Shown: positions 16,801 to 25,219, numbered from the stretch's first letter. The stretch: 64,000 nt of DNA from UBA7657 sp049652985 (GCA_049652985.1 JBASFK010000001.1:62001-126000), one strand, 5' to 3'. Notes: generated from the sequence alone by a model not told the origin. Made by a program: numbers and translations.

Positions 16801-17344
16801 CGGCACCAAGGTCAAGATTCATCTCGGTAATTTCAAGCGGTTTCGCATCCTTGCCGCCGCGGTAAACAAACCGCCCTTTTTCTATCGAGACGTCTCGTAG
16901 CGCAATCGCCGGAGTTTTGGCCCCGGGTTGCGGCTCCTTGTTTTTCATCGCCTGGAGTTCCGGCGTCATCCAGTTTTCCTTGCCGTCGGCCAGGACTTCC
17001 AGCGCTATATCTGGTTCAATCAGCTTCACTGAACTGAAATCGACCTTGCCGCCGAGCAGCGGACCTATGGCGAGGTTCACATCCAGGCGTTTGACGCGCG
17101 CGAGATGCTCCTCGGTCGAGCCCTGCGGCGCGGCGATATCGACATTCTCGATGAAAAGACGGGGAGACGGCAGAATGGTCAGGCCAAGATCGCCGTTGAG
17201 CGCAACATTAAAACCGGTGGCCTTGCGTATCTGGTCAACCGCCTGCGGCTTATATTTGTTCCAGTCGACAAAGCTGGGCGCAACAAGTGCACCACCTATT
17301 AAAACGACAAGGACGGCAGGAACGATGATTAAAGCGCGTTTCAC
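13877..17344 (-). CDS. AsmA family protein
   Basis: A 1155-residue inner-membrane-anchored protein of the AsmA family, relatives of which act in outer-membrane biogenesis and lipid traffic across the periplasm. A single membrane segment (about 4-26) is followed by the AsmA N-terminal domain (FVDWNKYKPQAVDQIRKATG, then LNGDLGLTILPSPRL near 52) and a long beta-rich periplasmic body. The AsmA-like C-terminal region is marked by IKGTGQVSLDMNVKTTGASQ and ISQGVVNITKLDLDGP. The last 90 or so residues are a low-complexity tail of A, P, Q and E, probably unfolded. The gene stands alone, downstream of phaB by about 100 bases. Family assignment is firm; the cargo is unknown. Confidence 0.9.
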   Translation of the reverse strand: MKRALIIVPAVLVVLIGGALVAPSFVDWNKYKPQAVDQIRKATGFNVALNGDLGLTILPSPRLFIENVDIAAPQGSTEEHLARVKRLDVNLAIGPLLGGKVDFSSVKLIEPDIALEVLADGKENWMTPELQAMKNKEPQPGAKTPAIALRDVSIEKGRFVYRGGKDAKPLEITEMNLDLGADTLQGPFKIDGSFVTDGQTIELDGKTGEMKPGENSVSVNMEGSVKPTGLSGKYAGLVGMSEPYDIQGEAEINIAGFADKIKDSGIKLGDDAKLKGMVTGSKNGVDIKNAVLEIAGNKFTGNIAAVSSPAKLTGKLTGNGSVNLDNMFTAGVGKKSDDKAKGGFLPATIELPAAFEADLELAVPGLVFRGESYKDVVIKFAKKDSIFTAGFAAGDMPGKGNIDAAADLKFASKSISKTGSEIYSDPVMTGTIKGQTQNIALTAEALSGVQNPALQAFKTGAIDGGFSVAPDVVELKSSTLRLGDMNMQVSAAYSPRGSRPALALDLTTDALNFDEIGKKFGSGTKPAGSMEDTLRGLALPYDIDFDIGVQDAVVQGQTVKGLRAQGTARENALKFTNLSAQNFAGSSFKLEGGIGNLKELKAIDVKFQGESSDVKGVAKMAGLDPASIPANIEKASVNATLAGDMSKMTVKAGIKALNGELIASGDVGNPLTEMKISGMAIQVKHRSMNEAMRIFAPSAPQYASWSKPLDFYAEIETAGKVHNFRNMKGDIAGTTLSGTFSVDQSGTKPSLKGDLSIGDLVLVTDASAAAVVSKNTSAAPVATRSSGKWSSAPINAAWMNAFNANIAIKAKSITYETWALSAPSLGFVLQDGALQIKDMKSGIYGGQMAMNATMKSNAGKAPLNVDANAKFDNVQIENLVASLARGTRLIKGTGQVSLDMNVKTTGASQQALVSALSGGGTVSGKNIVMEGFDLTRFGRAMAADNKPKDTLLGLYKTSIKGGNTAFDTLAGNYSISQGVVNITKLDLDGPTASVATKGNLNLPAWTIATDHTITLKGDVATEVPPFTLKVAGSLDNPGQTFGQGLIQDYFNRKLERKLQGLISDKIGDDELGGALGSLLGIKKPAPTPATAPAAQAPAQPAAQPAAEPAAGDEAAPADPVQAQPAPVQEPPPAEPEEVTPEQAIQGVLEGLIQGN

Positions 17345-17448
17345 GGCAAATCTCCCGAAAAGTGAATGAATTGGCTAATTTATATAGGGGAATACGGTCC
17401 TAAGACAAGCAAACATTCGGCATATGCAGGAGTTCCAATAGACCTCAA

Positions 17449-18186
17449 TTAATCCATATACTGGCCGCCATTGGCAGCTATGGTCGCGCCGGTGATAAAG
17501 GCGGCCTGATCAGAGGCAAGAAACGCTACCAGCGCAGCAATTTCGTCGGGCTGTCCCATCCGCGCGACAGGGATTTGCCTGATGATGCTGTCGAGCACTT
17601 CTTTCGGCACGGCGCTCGTCATATCGGTCGCGATATAACCCGGGCAGACCGCGTTGACCGTGATCCCCTTGCCCGCGGATTCCAGCGCCAGCGCCTTGGT
17701 GAAACCAAGAATGCCCGCCTTTGCTGCGGAATAATTGACCTGGCCGAACTGGCCTTTCTGGCCGTTAATAGAACTAATGTTAACGATGCGACCGAAATTG
17801 CGATCACGCATGCCATTGATCACTGCCCGGCACATGTTGAAACAGGAACCCAAATTCGTCTCAAGAACCGCCTCCCAGTTTTCCGGCGTCATTTTGTGCA
17901 GCACGCCGTCGCGTGTAATCCCGGCATTATTCACAAGGATATCCACAGGCCCCAGATCCTTCTCGATTTGCTGCGCGCCTTTTTCGCATGCTGCAAAATT
18001 GGCGACGTCGAACTTGTAAGCCTTGCAACCCGTTTCTTTTTCGAAGGCCTGCGCGGCCTCGCCATTGCCATGATAAACCGCGGCGACTTTACGGCCCTGC
18101 TGCAGCAGCGCGAGCGAAATCGCGTGGCCAATGCCGCGCGTCCCGCCAGTAACGATGGCAGCATTCTTCGTCCCCACTTTAATCAT
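17449..18186 (-). CDS. phaB: acetoacetyl-CoA reductase
   Basis: PhaB reduces acetoacetyl-CoA with NADPH to (R)-3-hydroxybutyryl-CoA, the monomer for polyhydroxybutyrate. The 245-residue protein is a short-chain dehydrogenase with the cofactor loop TGGTRGIG (13-20), NNAG (86-89) and the catalytic set Asn111, Ser139, Tyr152 and Lys156 (YSAAK). It is close to FabG in sequence, so the call rests on context: it follows phaA after 2 bases, and phaC is the first gene of the unit. The acetoacetyl-CoA role is therefore well supported but inferred. Confidence 0.93.
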   Translation of the reverse strand: MIKVGTKNAAIVTGGTRGIGHAISLALLQQGRKVAAVYHGNGEAAQAFEKETGCKAYKFDVANFAACEKGAQQIEKDLGPVDILVNNAGITRDGVLHKMTPENWEAVLETNLGSCFNMCRAVINGMRDRNFGRIVNISSINGQKGQFGQVNYSAAKAGILGFTKALALESAGKGITVNAVCPGYIATDMTSAVPKEVLDSIIRQIPVARMGQPDEIAALVAFLASDQAAFITGATIAANGGQYMD

Positions 18187-18188
18187 AG

Positions 18189-19391
18189 CTATGCGACCTT
18201 CTTCATTGAATCATCGCGCTCGATACACATGGCGATACCCATGCCGCCGCCGATACACAACGTTGCAAGGCCTTTTTTGCCGCCGCGTCGCGACAGCTCG
18301 TGCAGCAGGGTAACAAGAACCCGCGCGCCAGAAGCCCCGATCGGATGGCCCAGGGCAATCGCCCCGCCATTCACATTTGTGCGCGAAGGGTCAAAACCAA
18401 GCTCCTTCAGAACGCAGCATGCCTGCGCCGCGAATGCCTCGTTGGACTCGATCAGGTCGAGGTCAGAGACTTTCCAGCCCGCCTTCTCAAGCGCCTTACG
18501 CGATGCCGGGATCGGTCCCGTGCCCATCACCGCCGGGTCAACACCCGCCGTCGCCCATGATTTGATAGATGCCAGCGGCGTAAGACCGCGTTTCTTCGCC
18601 TCGCTCGCCCGCATTAAAACAACAGCTGCCGCGCCGTCATTGATGCCGGACGCATTGGCCGCAGTAACCGTGCCGTCCTTCTTAAAGGCGGGTTTAAGCT
18701 TGGCGAGACTTTCCGCCGTCACGCCCGCACGGGGAAATTCATCCTGCTCCACCACGATTGTCTCTTTGCGGCCCGCAACAGAAACGGGCACGATCTCGGC
18801 CCTGAACTTCCCGGCCTTGATCGCCGCCTCGGCCTTTTGCTGCGAGTTTGCAGCAAAATTGTCCTGGTCACCGCGTGTCACCTGGTATTTTTCGGCGATA
18901 TTCTCGGCCGTGATGCCCATATGGTAGTCGTTGAAAACGTCCCAGAGCCCGTCTTTAATCATCGTATCGATCAGCTCCGTATTGCCAAATTTAACCCCGT
19001 TCCGCATGTTCACGGCATGGGGCGATTGCGACATGCTTTCCTGCCCGCCCGCAACAACGATCACGGAATCGCCCTGCAAAATCGCCTGCGCGCCCATAGC
19101 AACGGAACGCAGGCCCGAGCCGCAAACCTGGTTGATGGTCAGCGCCGTTTTTTCATGCGGAATGCCCGCAGCAACGGCCGCCTGCCGGGCCGGGTTCTGC
19201 CCCTGCGCCGCGGTCAGGACCTGCCCCATGATGACATCGTCCACTTCCGCGCCCTTGACGCCGGATTCCTGCAGCACGGCCTGGATAACAGCCTTGCCGA
19301 GCTCATGGGCCGGAAGGCTGCTAAGTGCGCCGCCCAGATTGCCAATGGCGGTGCGTTTTGCTGCGACGATGACGATGGGATCATTACTCAT
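18189..19391 (-). CDS. phaA: acetyl-CoA C-acetyltransferase (beta-ketothiolase)
   Basis: PhaA condenses two acetyl-CoA molecules to acetoacetyl-CoA. From the ATG at 19391 the protein is 400 residues and opens MSNDPIVIVAAKRTAIG. An AGGAGG lies 5 bases before this ATG, so I reject the upstream in-frame start at 19445. The active-site residues are all present: Cys90 (NQVCGSG), His349 (ALGHPIGASG) and Cys379 (CIGGGMG). It lies between phaC and phaB on the same strand, which points to polyhydroxybutyrate synthesis rather than fatty acid breakdown. Confidence 0.95.
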   Translation of the reverse strand: MSNDPIVIVAAKRTAIGNLGGALSSLPAHELGKAVIQAVLQESGVKGAEVDDVIMGQVLTAAQGQNPARQAAVAAGIPHEKTALTINQVCGSGLRSVAMGAQAILQGDSVIVVAGGQESMSQSPHAVNMRNGVKFGNTELIDTMIKDGLWDVFNDYHMGITAENIAEKYQVTRGDQDNFAANSQQKAEAAIKAGKFRAEIVPVSVAGRKETIVVEQDEFPRAGVTAESLAKLKPAFKKDGTVTAANASGINDGAAAVVLMRASEAKKRGLTPLASIKSWATAGVDPAVMGTGPIPASRKALEKAGWKVSDLDLIESNEAFAAQACCVLKELGFDPSRTNVNGGAIALGHPIGASGARVLVTLLHELSRRGGKKGLATLCIGGGMGIAMCIERDDSMKKVA

Positions 19392-19447
19392 TAAGGCCTC
19401 CTGATTCACGGGAGGAACAATAGGCGCGGGGGGCCGGTTTTGCAAGC

Positions 19448-20605
19448 TTAGGTCGCGTTCTTTTTTATCCAGTCGGCCACCGGTGTCCAGACCTTGCTGA
19501 TAGCCTTCGACCCCGCGATCATGCCGATATGCCCGCAGGCCGGGTTGACGATTTTGGCGTTCGGCAGAACCTTGCCAATCGCCGCCGCGGTATCATAATC
19601 CACCAGCCTGTCCTGCTTTGATGCAATCACCAGCGACGGCACATTTATCATGGCCGGATCGACAGGCTTCCCACCAAGTCGCCACTCTTTTCGAAACGGT
19701 GCGTTCTCAAAGAACCAGTCCTTGATGCAGGCATGCGCCACCGGCCCCGGTAAATCCACCCCGTCATTCAGCCAGTCCTCCACTGCCACGAACAGCCGTG
19801 CCTCATCGCTGTCCTGGTCCATCTCGGCAAAGGCGGCAAATTTTTTGGCGGCGCTTTGAGGGTCCAGTGAGGCGAAAAGCATCTGCATCCAGTCCATCGG
19901 CAGGTGCCCTTTGGCGGCAATAGCAGGGAATGCCGATGGCGACCAGAACTGCACCCGGCCTAGCAGACTGCGCGCACCCGCGTGGAAGTCCCACGGCGCA
20001 GCAAGAAACACGAGTGAACTGATATTTTGCGCAGCATTTTGTGCAGCACCGGCCAATAACGTGCCACCCATGCAATAACCTAAAACACCAGTCTTTCCGA
20101 CATTTTTCTGCGCAACAAATTCTATCGCGGGCACCAACCGCTGCAGCACAATCCCCTCGACCGACTGCTGCCCCGCATCATGGACGCCGTCACCCCAGTC
20201 GAGAATGTATGGCGTGATATTCTGCTGCCCCAGCCAGCGGAGCATCGAGCGCTCCGGGACAAGATCCAAAATATAGGCCCGGTTGACCATGGACGGTACG
20301 AGGAGAATAGGCGCGGAATCTTTTTTTGCTGCATGCCCCGGTATGGTGCTGACGCTCGCCGTCCCCGCCTCCCAGATTTTCTCCAGCGGACCCCGCTCCG
20401 GCTCATAAGGGTAAAGCTGGTACTTCTGAATTCCCAGCAGCATGTCTTTCATCTCCGCTGCGGCGTTTAATGACACCTGCTGCGAAAAACCGCTTTGCCC
20501 GGCCCCTTGCATCCCCGCCGCCGAAGCGGCCAGGCTGATCTGGACAGATAAAGGATGGGGCCCTTTGCGCATGATGTGTTCCGGAAAATTATGCTGCACG
20601 AACAT
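19448..20605 (-). CDS. phaC: polyhydroxyalkanoate synthase, short class III-like form
   Basis: PhaC polymerises hydroxyacyl-CoA on the granule surface. The 385-residue protein is an alpha/beta hydrolase with the synthase-type lipase box GYCMGG, whose Cys178 replaces the serine of lipases; Asp332 (SKQDRLVD) and His359 (ACGHIG) complete the triad. VNRAYILDLVPERSMLRWL and LDWGDG are typical of the family. At under 400 residues it is the size of class III PhaC subunits, yet no phaE partner is visible here. A later ATG at 20572, with GGAA upstream, is a plausible alternative start. It heads the phaC-phaA-phaB unit. Confidence 0.88.
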   Translation of the reverse strand: MFVQHNFPEHIMRKGPHPLSVQISLAASAAGMQGAGQSGFSQQVSLNAAAEMKDMLLGIQKYQLYPYEPERGPLEKIWEAGTASVSTIPGHAAKKDSAPILLVPSMVNRAYILDLVPERSMLRWLGQQNITPYILDWGDGVHDAGQQSVEGIVLQRLVPAIEFVAQKNVGKTGVLGYCMGGTLLAGAAQNAAQNISSLVFLAAPWDFHAGARSLLGRVQFWSPSAFPAIAAKGHLPMDWMQMLFASLDPQSAAKKFAAFAEMDQDSDEARLFVAVEDWLNDGVDLPGPVAHACIKDWFFENAPFRKEWRLGGKPVDPAMINVPSLVIASKQDRLVDYDTAAAIGKVLPNAKIVNPACGHIGMIAGSKAISKVWTPVADWIKKNAT

Positions 20606-20715
20606 TGCAAAATCTATGCTAGTTATGCAAAAAAAGCCAGAAACAACTTTTCATTAACTTTCTTTTGTGCATAATAGCATTATATTTCATTGCAGCAAAA
20701 TTATGTGAAGGTGCA
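20595..20715. promoter_or_regulatory. phaC/phaR divergent control region with six TGCA sites
   Basis: The divergent promoter region holds TGCA at 20595, 20606, 20626, 20668, 20691 and 20712, well above chance for about 120 bases, plus the small inverted repeat ATAAT-AGC-ATTAT around 20671-20683. PhaR proteins of Paracoccus and Rhodobacter bind TGC-rich sites in such regions, so these are candidate PhaR operators that would give autoregulation. Two more TGCA sites precede the phasin gene at 33385. Confidence 0.45.
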
Positions 20716-20717
20716 AA

Positions 20718-21377
20718 ATGGCCAAGACAAAACATGGCAAGGATGAACCTACCGTTATCAAGAAATACGCGAACCGCCGCCTTTACGATACCGGCCGCAG
20801 CAGCTACGTCACGCTCGACGATTTGTGCGAAATGGTTAAAGACGGATACGACTTTGTCGTTTACGACGCCAAAAGCGGCGACGACATCACCCGCTCGGTC
20901 CTGACCCAGATCATCGCCGAGAAGGAAACCAGCGGCGGCCAGAACATGCTGCCCACCGGCTTCCTCCGCAAGCTGATCGGCTTTTACGGCGACGGCGTCC
21001 AGCCCTTCGTCCCGAACTACCTTGAATCCACCATCGACCTGTTCGTTAAGAACCAGGAGCGCCTGCGCGAACAAATGAGCAAATCCATGCAGGGCTTGCA
21101 GACCATGAACCCCATTGCCATGGCAGGCAGCATGGCCGGTAACATCAACCCGATGGCGAACATGACGAACATGAAAAGCATATTCCCCGTGCCCCCCGCC
21201 CTCGAGGAACTGAACCGCCAGAACATGGCGATGTTCGAGCGCACCATGAAGATGTTCACCCCTTTCAGCATGGCGAGCGCTTCCGGCGACGACAGCTCGA
21301 AGGAAGAGAAGATCAAGGATCTGAAAAAGACCATTCATGAAATGGAAAAAGAACTGAACCGCCTCGCGGCTGAATAG
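20718..21377 (+). CDS. phaR: polyhydroxyalkanoate synthesis regulator PhaR
   Basis: PhaR represses phasin and its own synthesis until it is titrated onto nascent granules. The 219-residue protein has the conserved N-terminal DNA-binding domain: IKKYANRRLYDTGRSSYVTL at about 14-33, LDDLCEMVKDGYDFVVYDAK and DDITRSVLTQIIAEKE, followed by the accumulation regulator region with FLRKLIGFYGDGVQPFVP. The middle is rich in M, N and A, and the C-terminus is a charged coiled coil (EEKIKDLKKTIHEMEKELNRL). It is read divergently from phaC and is closed by a strong terminator. Confidence 0.95.
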   Translation: MAKTKHGKDEPTVIKKYANRRLYDTGRSSYVTLDDLCEMVKDGYDFVVYDAKSGDDITRSVLTQIIAEKETSGGQNMLPTGFLRKLIGFYGDGVQPFVPNYLESTIDLFVKNQERLREQMSKSMQGLQTMNPIAMAGSMAGNINPMANMTNMKSIFPVPPALEELNRQNMAMFERTMKMFTPFSMASASGDDSSKEEKIKDLKKTIHEMEKELNRLAAE

Positions 21378-21396
21378 AAATTCTCCTAATAACGAA

Positions 21397-21428
21397 AACG
21401 GGCCGATCCATGGATCGGCCCGTTTTTT
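21397..21428 (+). terminator. strong intrinsic terminator after phaR
   Basis: ACGGGCCGATCC and GGATCGGCCCGT pair perfectly around a very short loop and are followed by TTTTTTG. It lies 20 bases past the phaR stop. Confidence 0.92.
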
Positions 21429-21446
21429 GTTGCCTTCCAAGGCACG

Positions 21447-21474
21447 TTGACATAACCATGAAATGGGTTAGGAT
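21447..21474 (+). promoter_or_regulatory. candidate promoter for the orphan at 21517
   Basis: TTGACA (21447-21452), 16 bases, then TAGGAT (21469-21474), placed between the phaR terminator and the next gene. TTGACATAAC is shared with the promoter before 7493. Confidence 0.5.
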
Positions 21475-21516
21475 CGGATTTTACAAGGTCGAAGAGGGAG
21501 TATTTAAAATGGACTG

Positions 21517-22002
21517 TTGAGCCATTTCTATGGCAGCACCGCAGCCGCTTTTGCTGCGTCGCTGCAAGCCCATGACCGGACCGAAGTTTACCAGCATGAA
21601 TTCGCTATATCCGGCAATTGTATGGTTGCTTTGAAGGGCCAGGGAAACTGCCCGGCAGAATCTTTTGCACCCGCCCAGCTTCTCAGGATTCACTTCATAC
21701 TGAATAAAACATCGCAAATTAACAAAGATGAAGCTAAAGCGCTAATAGACGATGCGCTAAGATTAAATCGTCCAGTCGACCTGCAGGCAGCAGGCATCAT
21801 TTTTGTCAAAGAAGAAAAATTCGATCTGGAAACCGGGCGCCGGACATTATCTGTGACCTATGGCGAGGATGGCGATACGACGGCGACATGGTTCGACCCG
21901 GAAACCAGTACCCCGACGCAAACAGTGATAAGCGATAAAAACGGAAAGATTGTGAATGAGCGGCAGCACCCCGCATTAACAGCTCAGCTCGAGCTGCGGT
22001 AA
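21517..22002 (+). CDS. unrecognised protein, 161 residues, start uncertain
   Basis: I recognise no family. The product has no signal peptide, a few cysteines in the first 50 residues (NCMVALKGQGNCPAE), a helical acidic and basic middle (INKDEAKALIDDALRLNRP) and a beta-rich C-terminal half (GRRTLSVTYGEDGDTTATWF). The start is odd: GAGGGAG at 21494-21500 is ideally spaced for an ATG at 21509, but that frame stops after three codons (M-D-C-stop), and the TGA overlaps the TTG at 21517 that opens this frame. Either ribosomes re-start at the TTG, or a base is missing near 21512-21516. The first in-frame ATG is only at codon 36. It is surrounded by its own promoter and has no partner gene. Confidence 0.6.
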   Translation: MSHFYGSTAAAFAASLQAHDRTEVYQHEFAISGNCMVALKGQGNCPAESFAPAQLLRIHFILNKTSQINKDEAKALIDDALRLNRPVDLQAAGIIFVKEEKFDLETGRRTLSVTYGEDGDTTATWFDPETSTPTQTVISDKNGKIVNERQHPALTAQLELR

Positions 22003-22009
22003 CTGCTTC

Positions 22010-25000
22010 CTACGATCCGCCGATCGCCTTGACCAGGCGGTCGCGGATATCCATCGCGCTTTCCAGATCATCCGCCGGGGCCTCGTGGGCCAGAACCGTG
22101 AACGTGTCGCCCTTGTTGAAGAACACCAGCGACGCCGACGAATTCACGCCCGTACCGACGCAGGCGATTTCATAAGTATCGATCCGTGTCCCGTTTTGCT
22201 CAGTGCTGCCATCCGCGACTGCCGCGAAATCATGGCCGCAACGTTTCTTCGTCTGGGCTAAATATTCCTGCACCTGGCTTTCGAAACGCGACGGATCGGA
22301 TAGTGGTCTTTGTATCGCTGAGCCATAGACTTTGTCAGACTTCCACTGATACGCGACCTTGTCCGAGCCTGAAGCAGAAGTAACGACATTCACGGCCTCC
22401 GGCGAAACAATACCCGCGTTGCCTAATATCTGCGGCACACCGACAGCCGGGCTGTAAACCCCGCCATGCGAGGCAGTGTTCGGGCTCGCGCTTGTGGTCT
22501 GACCCCATCCCGCGGAAGGAGGCGGAGCTACATTATTTGAAACCTCCGCCGGGGTCGGGATCTGTTCCTGTCCTTGTTCCTTGACCGTACCACCGCGGAC
22601 CGATTCATAACCCTGGAAATCATCCTCGACCTTTACCTCGGCAAAGGGGTCCTCGGAGGCGCTCATGCGCATATTTTCTTCCTGGGCCTGGGCTTCGTTA
22701 ACAGGCACGCCTGCCTGCTCGTCGATATGTATGACCTGCGCCTGCCCGGTTCCATCAAAAGCCAGCAGGTCGCTGGCCTGGTCGGGTCCGGATGCTGAAT
22801 GCGCGGCAGCCAGTTCCTGCGAAGCCGTAAGCTTGCTCTTCAGGTTCATATAGTCGCGCGCGGCCTGCTGGATCGCCATTTGATCGCCGCTAGCCTTGGC
22901 TTCGCTTAATTTGCGCTCAAGAACAATCATTTCCTGTTCGATGGCAGGTGAATTAGCTGGTACCGGAGGGGCCGGGGCCGGGGAAACGCCCTGTTCCGCC
23001 GGGGTTTCGGCGCGGGCCTGCCCACCGGGAGCCGCCAGCAATTCATCCGTCGGCGACGCCACGGCTTCAGCCGCTTTTGGATCTTCAACTTTCGCTTCAG
23101 CAGCCTTCGCCTCGGCGGCCTTACGCTCTTCCGCTTTTTTCTGCGCGGCTTTTGCTTCGTTTTTAGCCGCCTTGGCGGACTCCTCGGCTTTTTTTGCGGC
23201 TTCGTCGGCGGCGGCAATCTTGGCTTCCTGCTCCTGCAGCTTCGCCTTCAGTTCGGCAATTTCTGTATCCTTCGCGCCCGTGTTCATGTTCGCGATCTGC
23301 TGGCGCAGATTTTCATTCTCGTGCGTCAGGTTATCGACTTCCGGGTTGGGCGCGCCGCCCGGGATCGGGCTGTTAACGGTTTCCGCGCCGCCGCCGGCTT
23401 TCAGTTGCTCGTTCTCGGTGCGGAGACGCTGCACTTCCTCGCGCAATGAAGTCAGCTCCCTCAGTTCGTTTTCCTTCTCCTGAAGCTGGACGCGCAGCGT
23501 TTCGTTATCGTCTTTTGCTTTTTGCAGCTCTGCGGCCAGGTCGCCCTGTGGCGCCGCACTCGCACTCGCTTTGAGTTCTTCATTTTCCTTGCGGAGACTT
23601 TCGACTTCGCCTTGCAGCTTCTTGTTTTCCTCGACGAGTGTCTGGCCGTCGGCGATGGTTTTCTTGAGTTGCTCGTTCTCGACCTTCAGCCCCTCGATCG
23701 ACGATGCATCGGCAGCCGCAGCCGTATCCGATTCCGACTGGATTTTCTGCAACAGTGAATCGTTCTGCGTCTCAAGCCCGGCGACTTTATGCGTCGCGGC
23801 GCGCGCATGCACAGGCCCGCGCAGCGCGCTTTCGATCAGTTGCTTTTCAAGTTCTTCGTTCGTGGCCTTGAGAAGCTGCACTTCCGTAGTCAGCTTCGAC
23901 ATCTCGACCAACTTGCCTTCTTTCGCCTGCATATCGGCGGAAAGCGTCTCGACCTTGTTCTTGAGTTCCTTGACGATAAATCCGGCATCGCCCGTGATCT
24001 CGCTGGCTTCGACGACCGACTGCAGGCGCTTGTTTTCTTTCTTGAGCGTGTCGAGTTGCTCGCGGCTGTCGGCAAGACGCTTTTCGTTTTCAGCGCTGGC
24101 GACGGTACCGGTTTTAAGTTCCGCGTTTTCCTGCTCCAGCCTGTCTATGATGGCGCGCAGTGCATCGCCCCGGTCAGAGTCCGCGCTCTTAAGGGTGATC
24201 TCTTCTTTCAGGCGCTCATTTTCCTGGATCAGCGAAAGAATATCGTCCGGATCGACGCCCGACGCATCGCCCTCCACGGTCTGGTTTCCGTGCAGGCGCT
24301 CATTCTCTTCCTGCAGCGCCGCAACCTGTTCATAGAGCACCTCGCCCTGGATATCCCCGGCCTGCTGGGTTTCCAGCGCGGCGGAAAGCTGCTCATTCTC
24401 CATCCTCAAACGCTCGATGGTCAGGACATCTTTCTTAGAACGGATGGACTCCGTATTACCGTTATTGATATCGCGCAACTTGTTTTGAAGGTCACGGTTT
24501 TCCTGCTCGAGCATCGCAACCCGTTCCGGGTCGACTTCCCCGCCCGAAGCCGCCGCCTCGGCGCGGCCGGTCATACGGCGGTTGTCGCTTTGCAGTTTCG
24601 CAAGCTGGCGGCGCAGGTCGTTGACGTCGCGCTCGAATTCACCATTTTCAGATTCCACCGCTTCGACGGGCGCAGCGGCGGCGTAATGATCCTCATAGCC
24701 CGCAGCAGGCATGATTGTGGCGGCAACGCAGCTCGCCAGCTTCTCCTGTCCGGTATCAATGTCAGACAAGTCAAAATGATAGGCCTTGTCGCCGAACGCG
24801 ACGCGCAAAAATCCTGTTTTCTCGATCGCATTAAAGAAAGCCTCGTCCTGGCCGAGCCGGATGACGAAGGCCTGGTTCGAAACGGGATAAACCTCGAAGG
24901 CGCGCTCCTGCCCGGCGCCGGGATCGATCATCACTTCCATAGCCTCCGCCTGGCGGAAACGCGGCGTCTGGAAATCCAGCGCGAATGAGGTTTCGTCATT

Positions 25001-25219
25001 GGCGTTACGGGCAAAGGTTAAAATCGTGTTGGGCCGGAAACGGCGCGCCACGGCGCAATAGCCGTTCCCGTCGCTGCTGGTATCCACTTTATTCACCGCC
25101 CACTGTGTCGAGGGCTGGAGCGCGATGCCCTTCTGGGCCTGCGCGGGTTGAATCGCGGCGCCGCCGGCGGCCACAAGGCCGATAAAGGCTGCGGAATATA
25201 AAAAGGATCGTTTGCTCAT
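22010..25219 (-). CDS. large exported coiled-coil protein
   Basis: The start at 25219 gives MSKRSFLYSAAFIGLVAAGG and a signal peptide with a likely cut after AQA; GGAG lies 8 bases upstream, so the in-frame extension to 25306 is rejected. The 1069-residue product has a globular N-terminal domain of about 190 residues with two cysteines, a long coiled coil (about 200-620) of EN-, EE- and QL-rich heptads, a segment rich in A, K and E (about 640-720), a proline-rich linker and a small C-terminal domain (about 940-1069) with KKRCGHDFAAVADG and a second pair of cysteines. It is probably a periplasmic structural or tethering protein. I recognise no named family; the coiled coil would attract false matches to myosin- or SMC-like proteins. 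Confidence 0.75.
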   Translation of the reverse strand: MSKRSFLYSAAFIGLVAAGGAAIQPAQAQKGIALQPSTQWAVNKVDTSSDGNGYCAVARRFRPNTILTFARNANDETSFALDFQTPRFRQAEAMEVMIDPGAGQERAFEVYPVSNQAFVIRLGQDEAFFNAIEKTGFLRVAFGDKAYHFDLSDIDTGQEKLASCVAATIMPAAGYEDHYAAAAPVEAVESENGEFERDVNDLRRQLAKLQSDNRRMTGRAEAAASGGEVDPERVAMLEQENRDLQNKLRDINNGNTESIRSKKDVLTIERLRMENEQLSAALETQQAGDIQGEVLYEQVAALQEENERLHGNQTVEGDASGVDPDDILSLIQENERLKEEITLKSADSDRGDALRAIIDRLEQENAELKTGTVASAENEKRLADSREQLDTLKKENKRLQSVVEASEITGDAGFIVKELKNKVETLSADMQAKEGKLVEMSKLTTEVQLLKATNEELEKQLIESALRGPVHARAATHKVAGLETQNDSLLQKIQSESDTAAAADASSIEGLKVENEQLKKTIADGQTLVEENKKLQGEVESLRKENEELKASASAAPQGDLAAELQKAKDDNETLRVQLQEKENELRELTSLREEVQRLRTENEQLKAGGGAETVNSPIPGGAPNPEVDNLTHENENLRQQIANMNTGAKDTEIAELKAKLQEQEAKIAAADEAAKKAEESAKAAKNEAKAAQKKAEERKAAEAKAAEAKVEDPKAAEAVASPTDELLAAPGGQARAETPAEQGVSPAPAPPVPANSPAIEQEMIVLERKLSEAKASGDQMAIQQAARDYMNLKSKLTASQELAAAHSASGPDQASDLLAFDGTGQAQVIHIDEQAGVPVNEAQAQEENMRMSASEDPFAEVKVEDDFQGYESVRGGTVKEQGQEQIPTPAEVSNNVAPPPSAGWGQTTSASPNTASHGGVYSPAVGVPQILGNAGIVSPEAVNVVTSASGSDKVAYQWKSDKVYGSAIQRPLSDPSRFESQVQEYLAQTKKRCGHDFAAVADGSTEQNGTRIDTYEIACVGTGVNSSASLVFFNKGDTFTVLAHEAPADDLESAMDIRDRLVKAIGGS

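Noticed and set aside
17575..18927. 450-codon open frame on the plus strand
   Set aside because: It runs opposite to phaB and phaA, whose products have all catalytic residues; its translation is low in pattern and has no start signal.
23571..24988. Long plus-strand frames rich in serine, phenylalanine and leucine
   Set aside because: They mirror the E-, K- and Q-rich coiled-coil gene on the other strand, which commonly leaves the reverse frames open.
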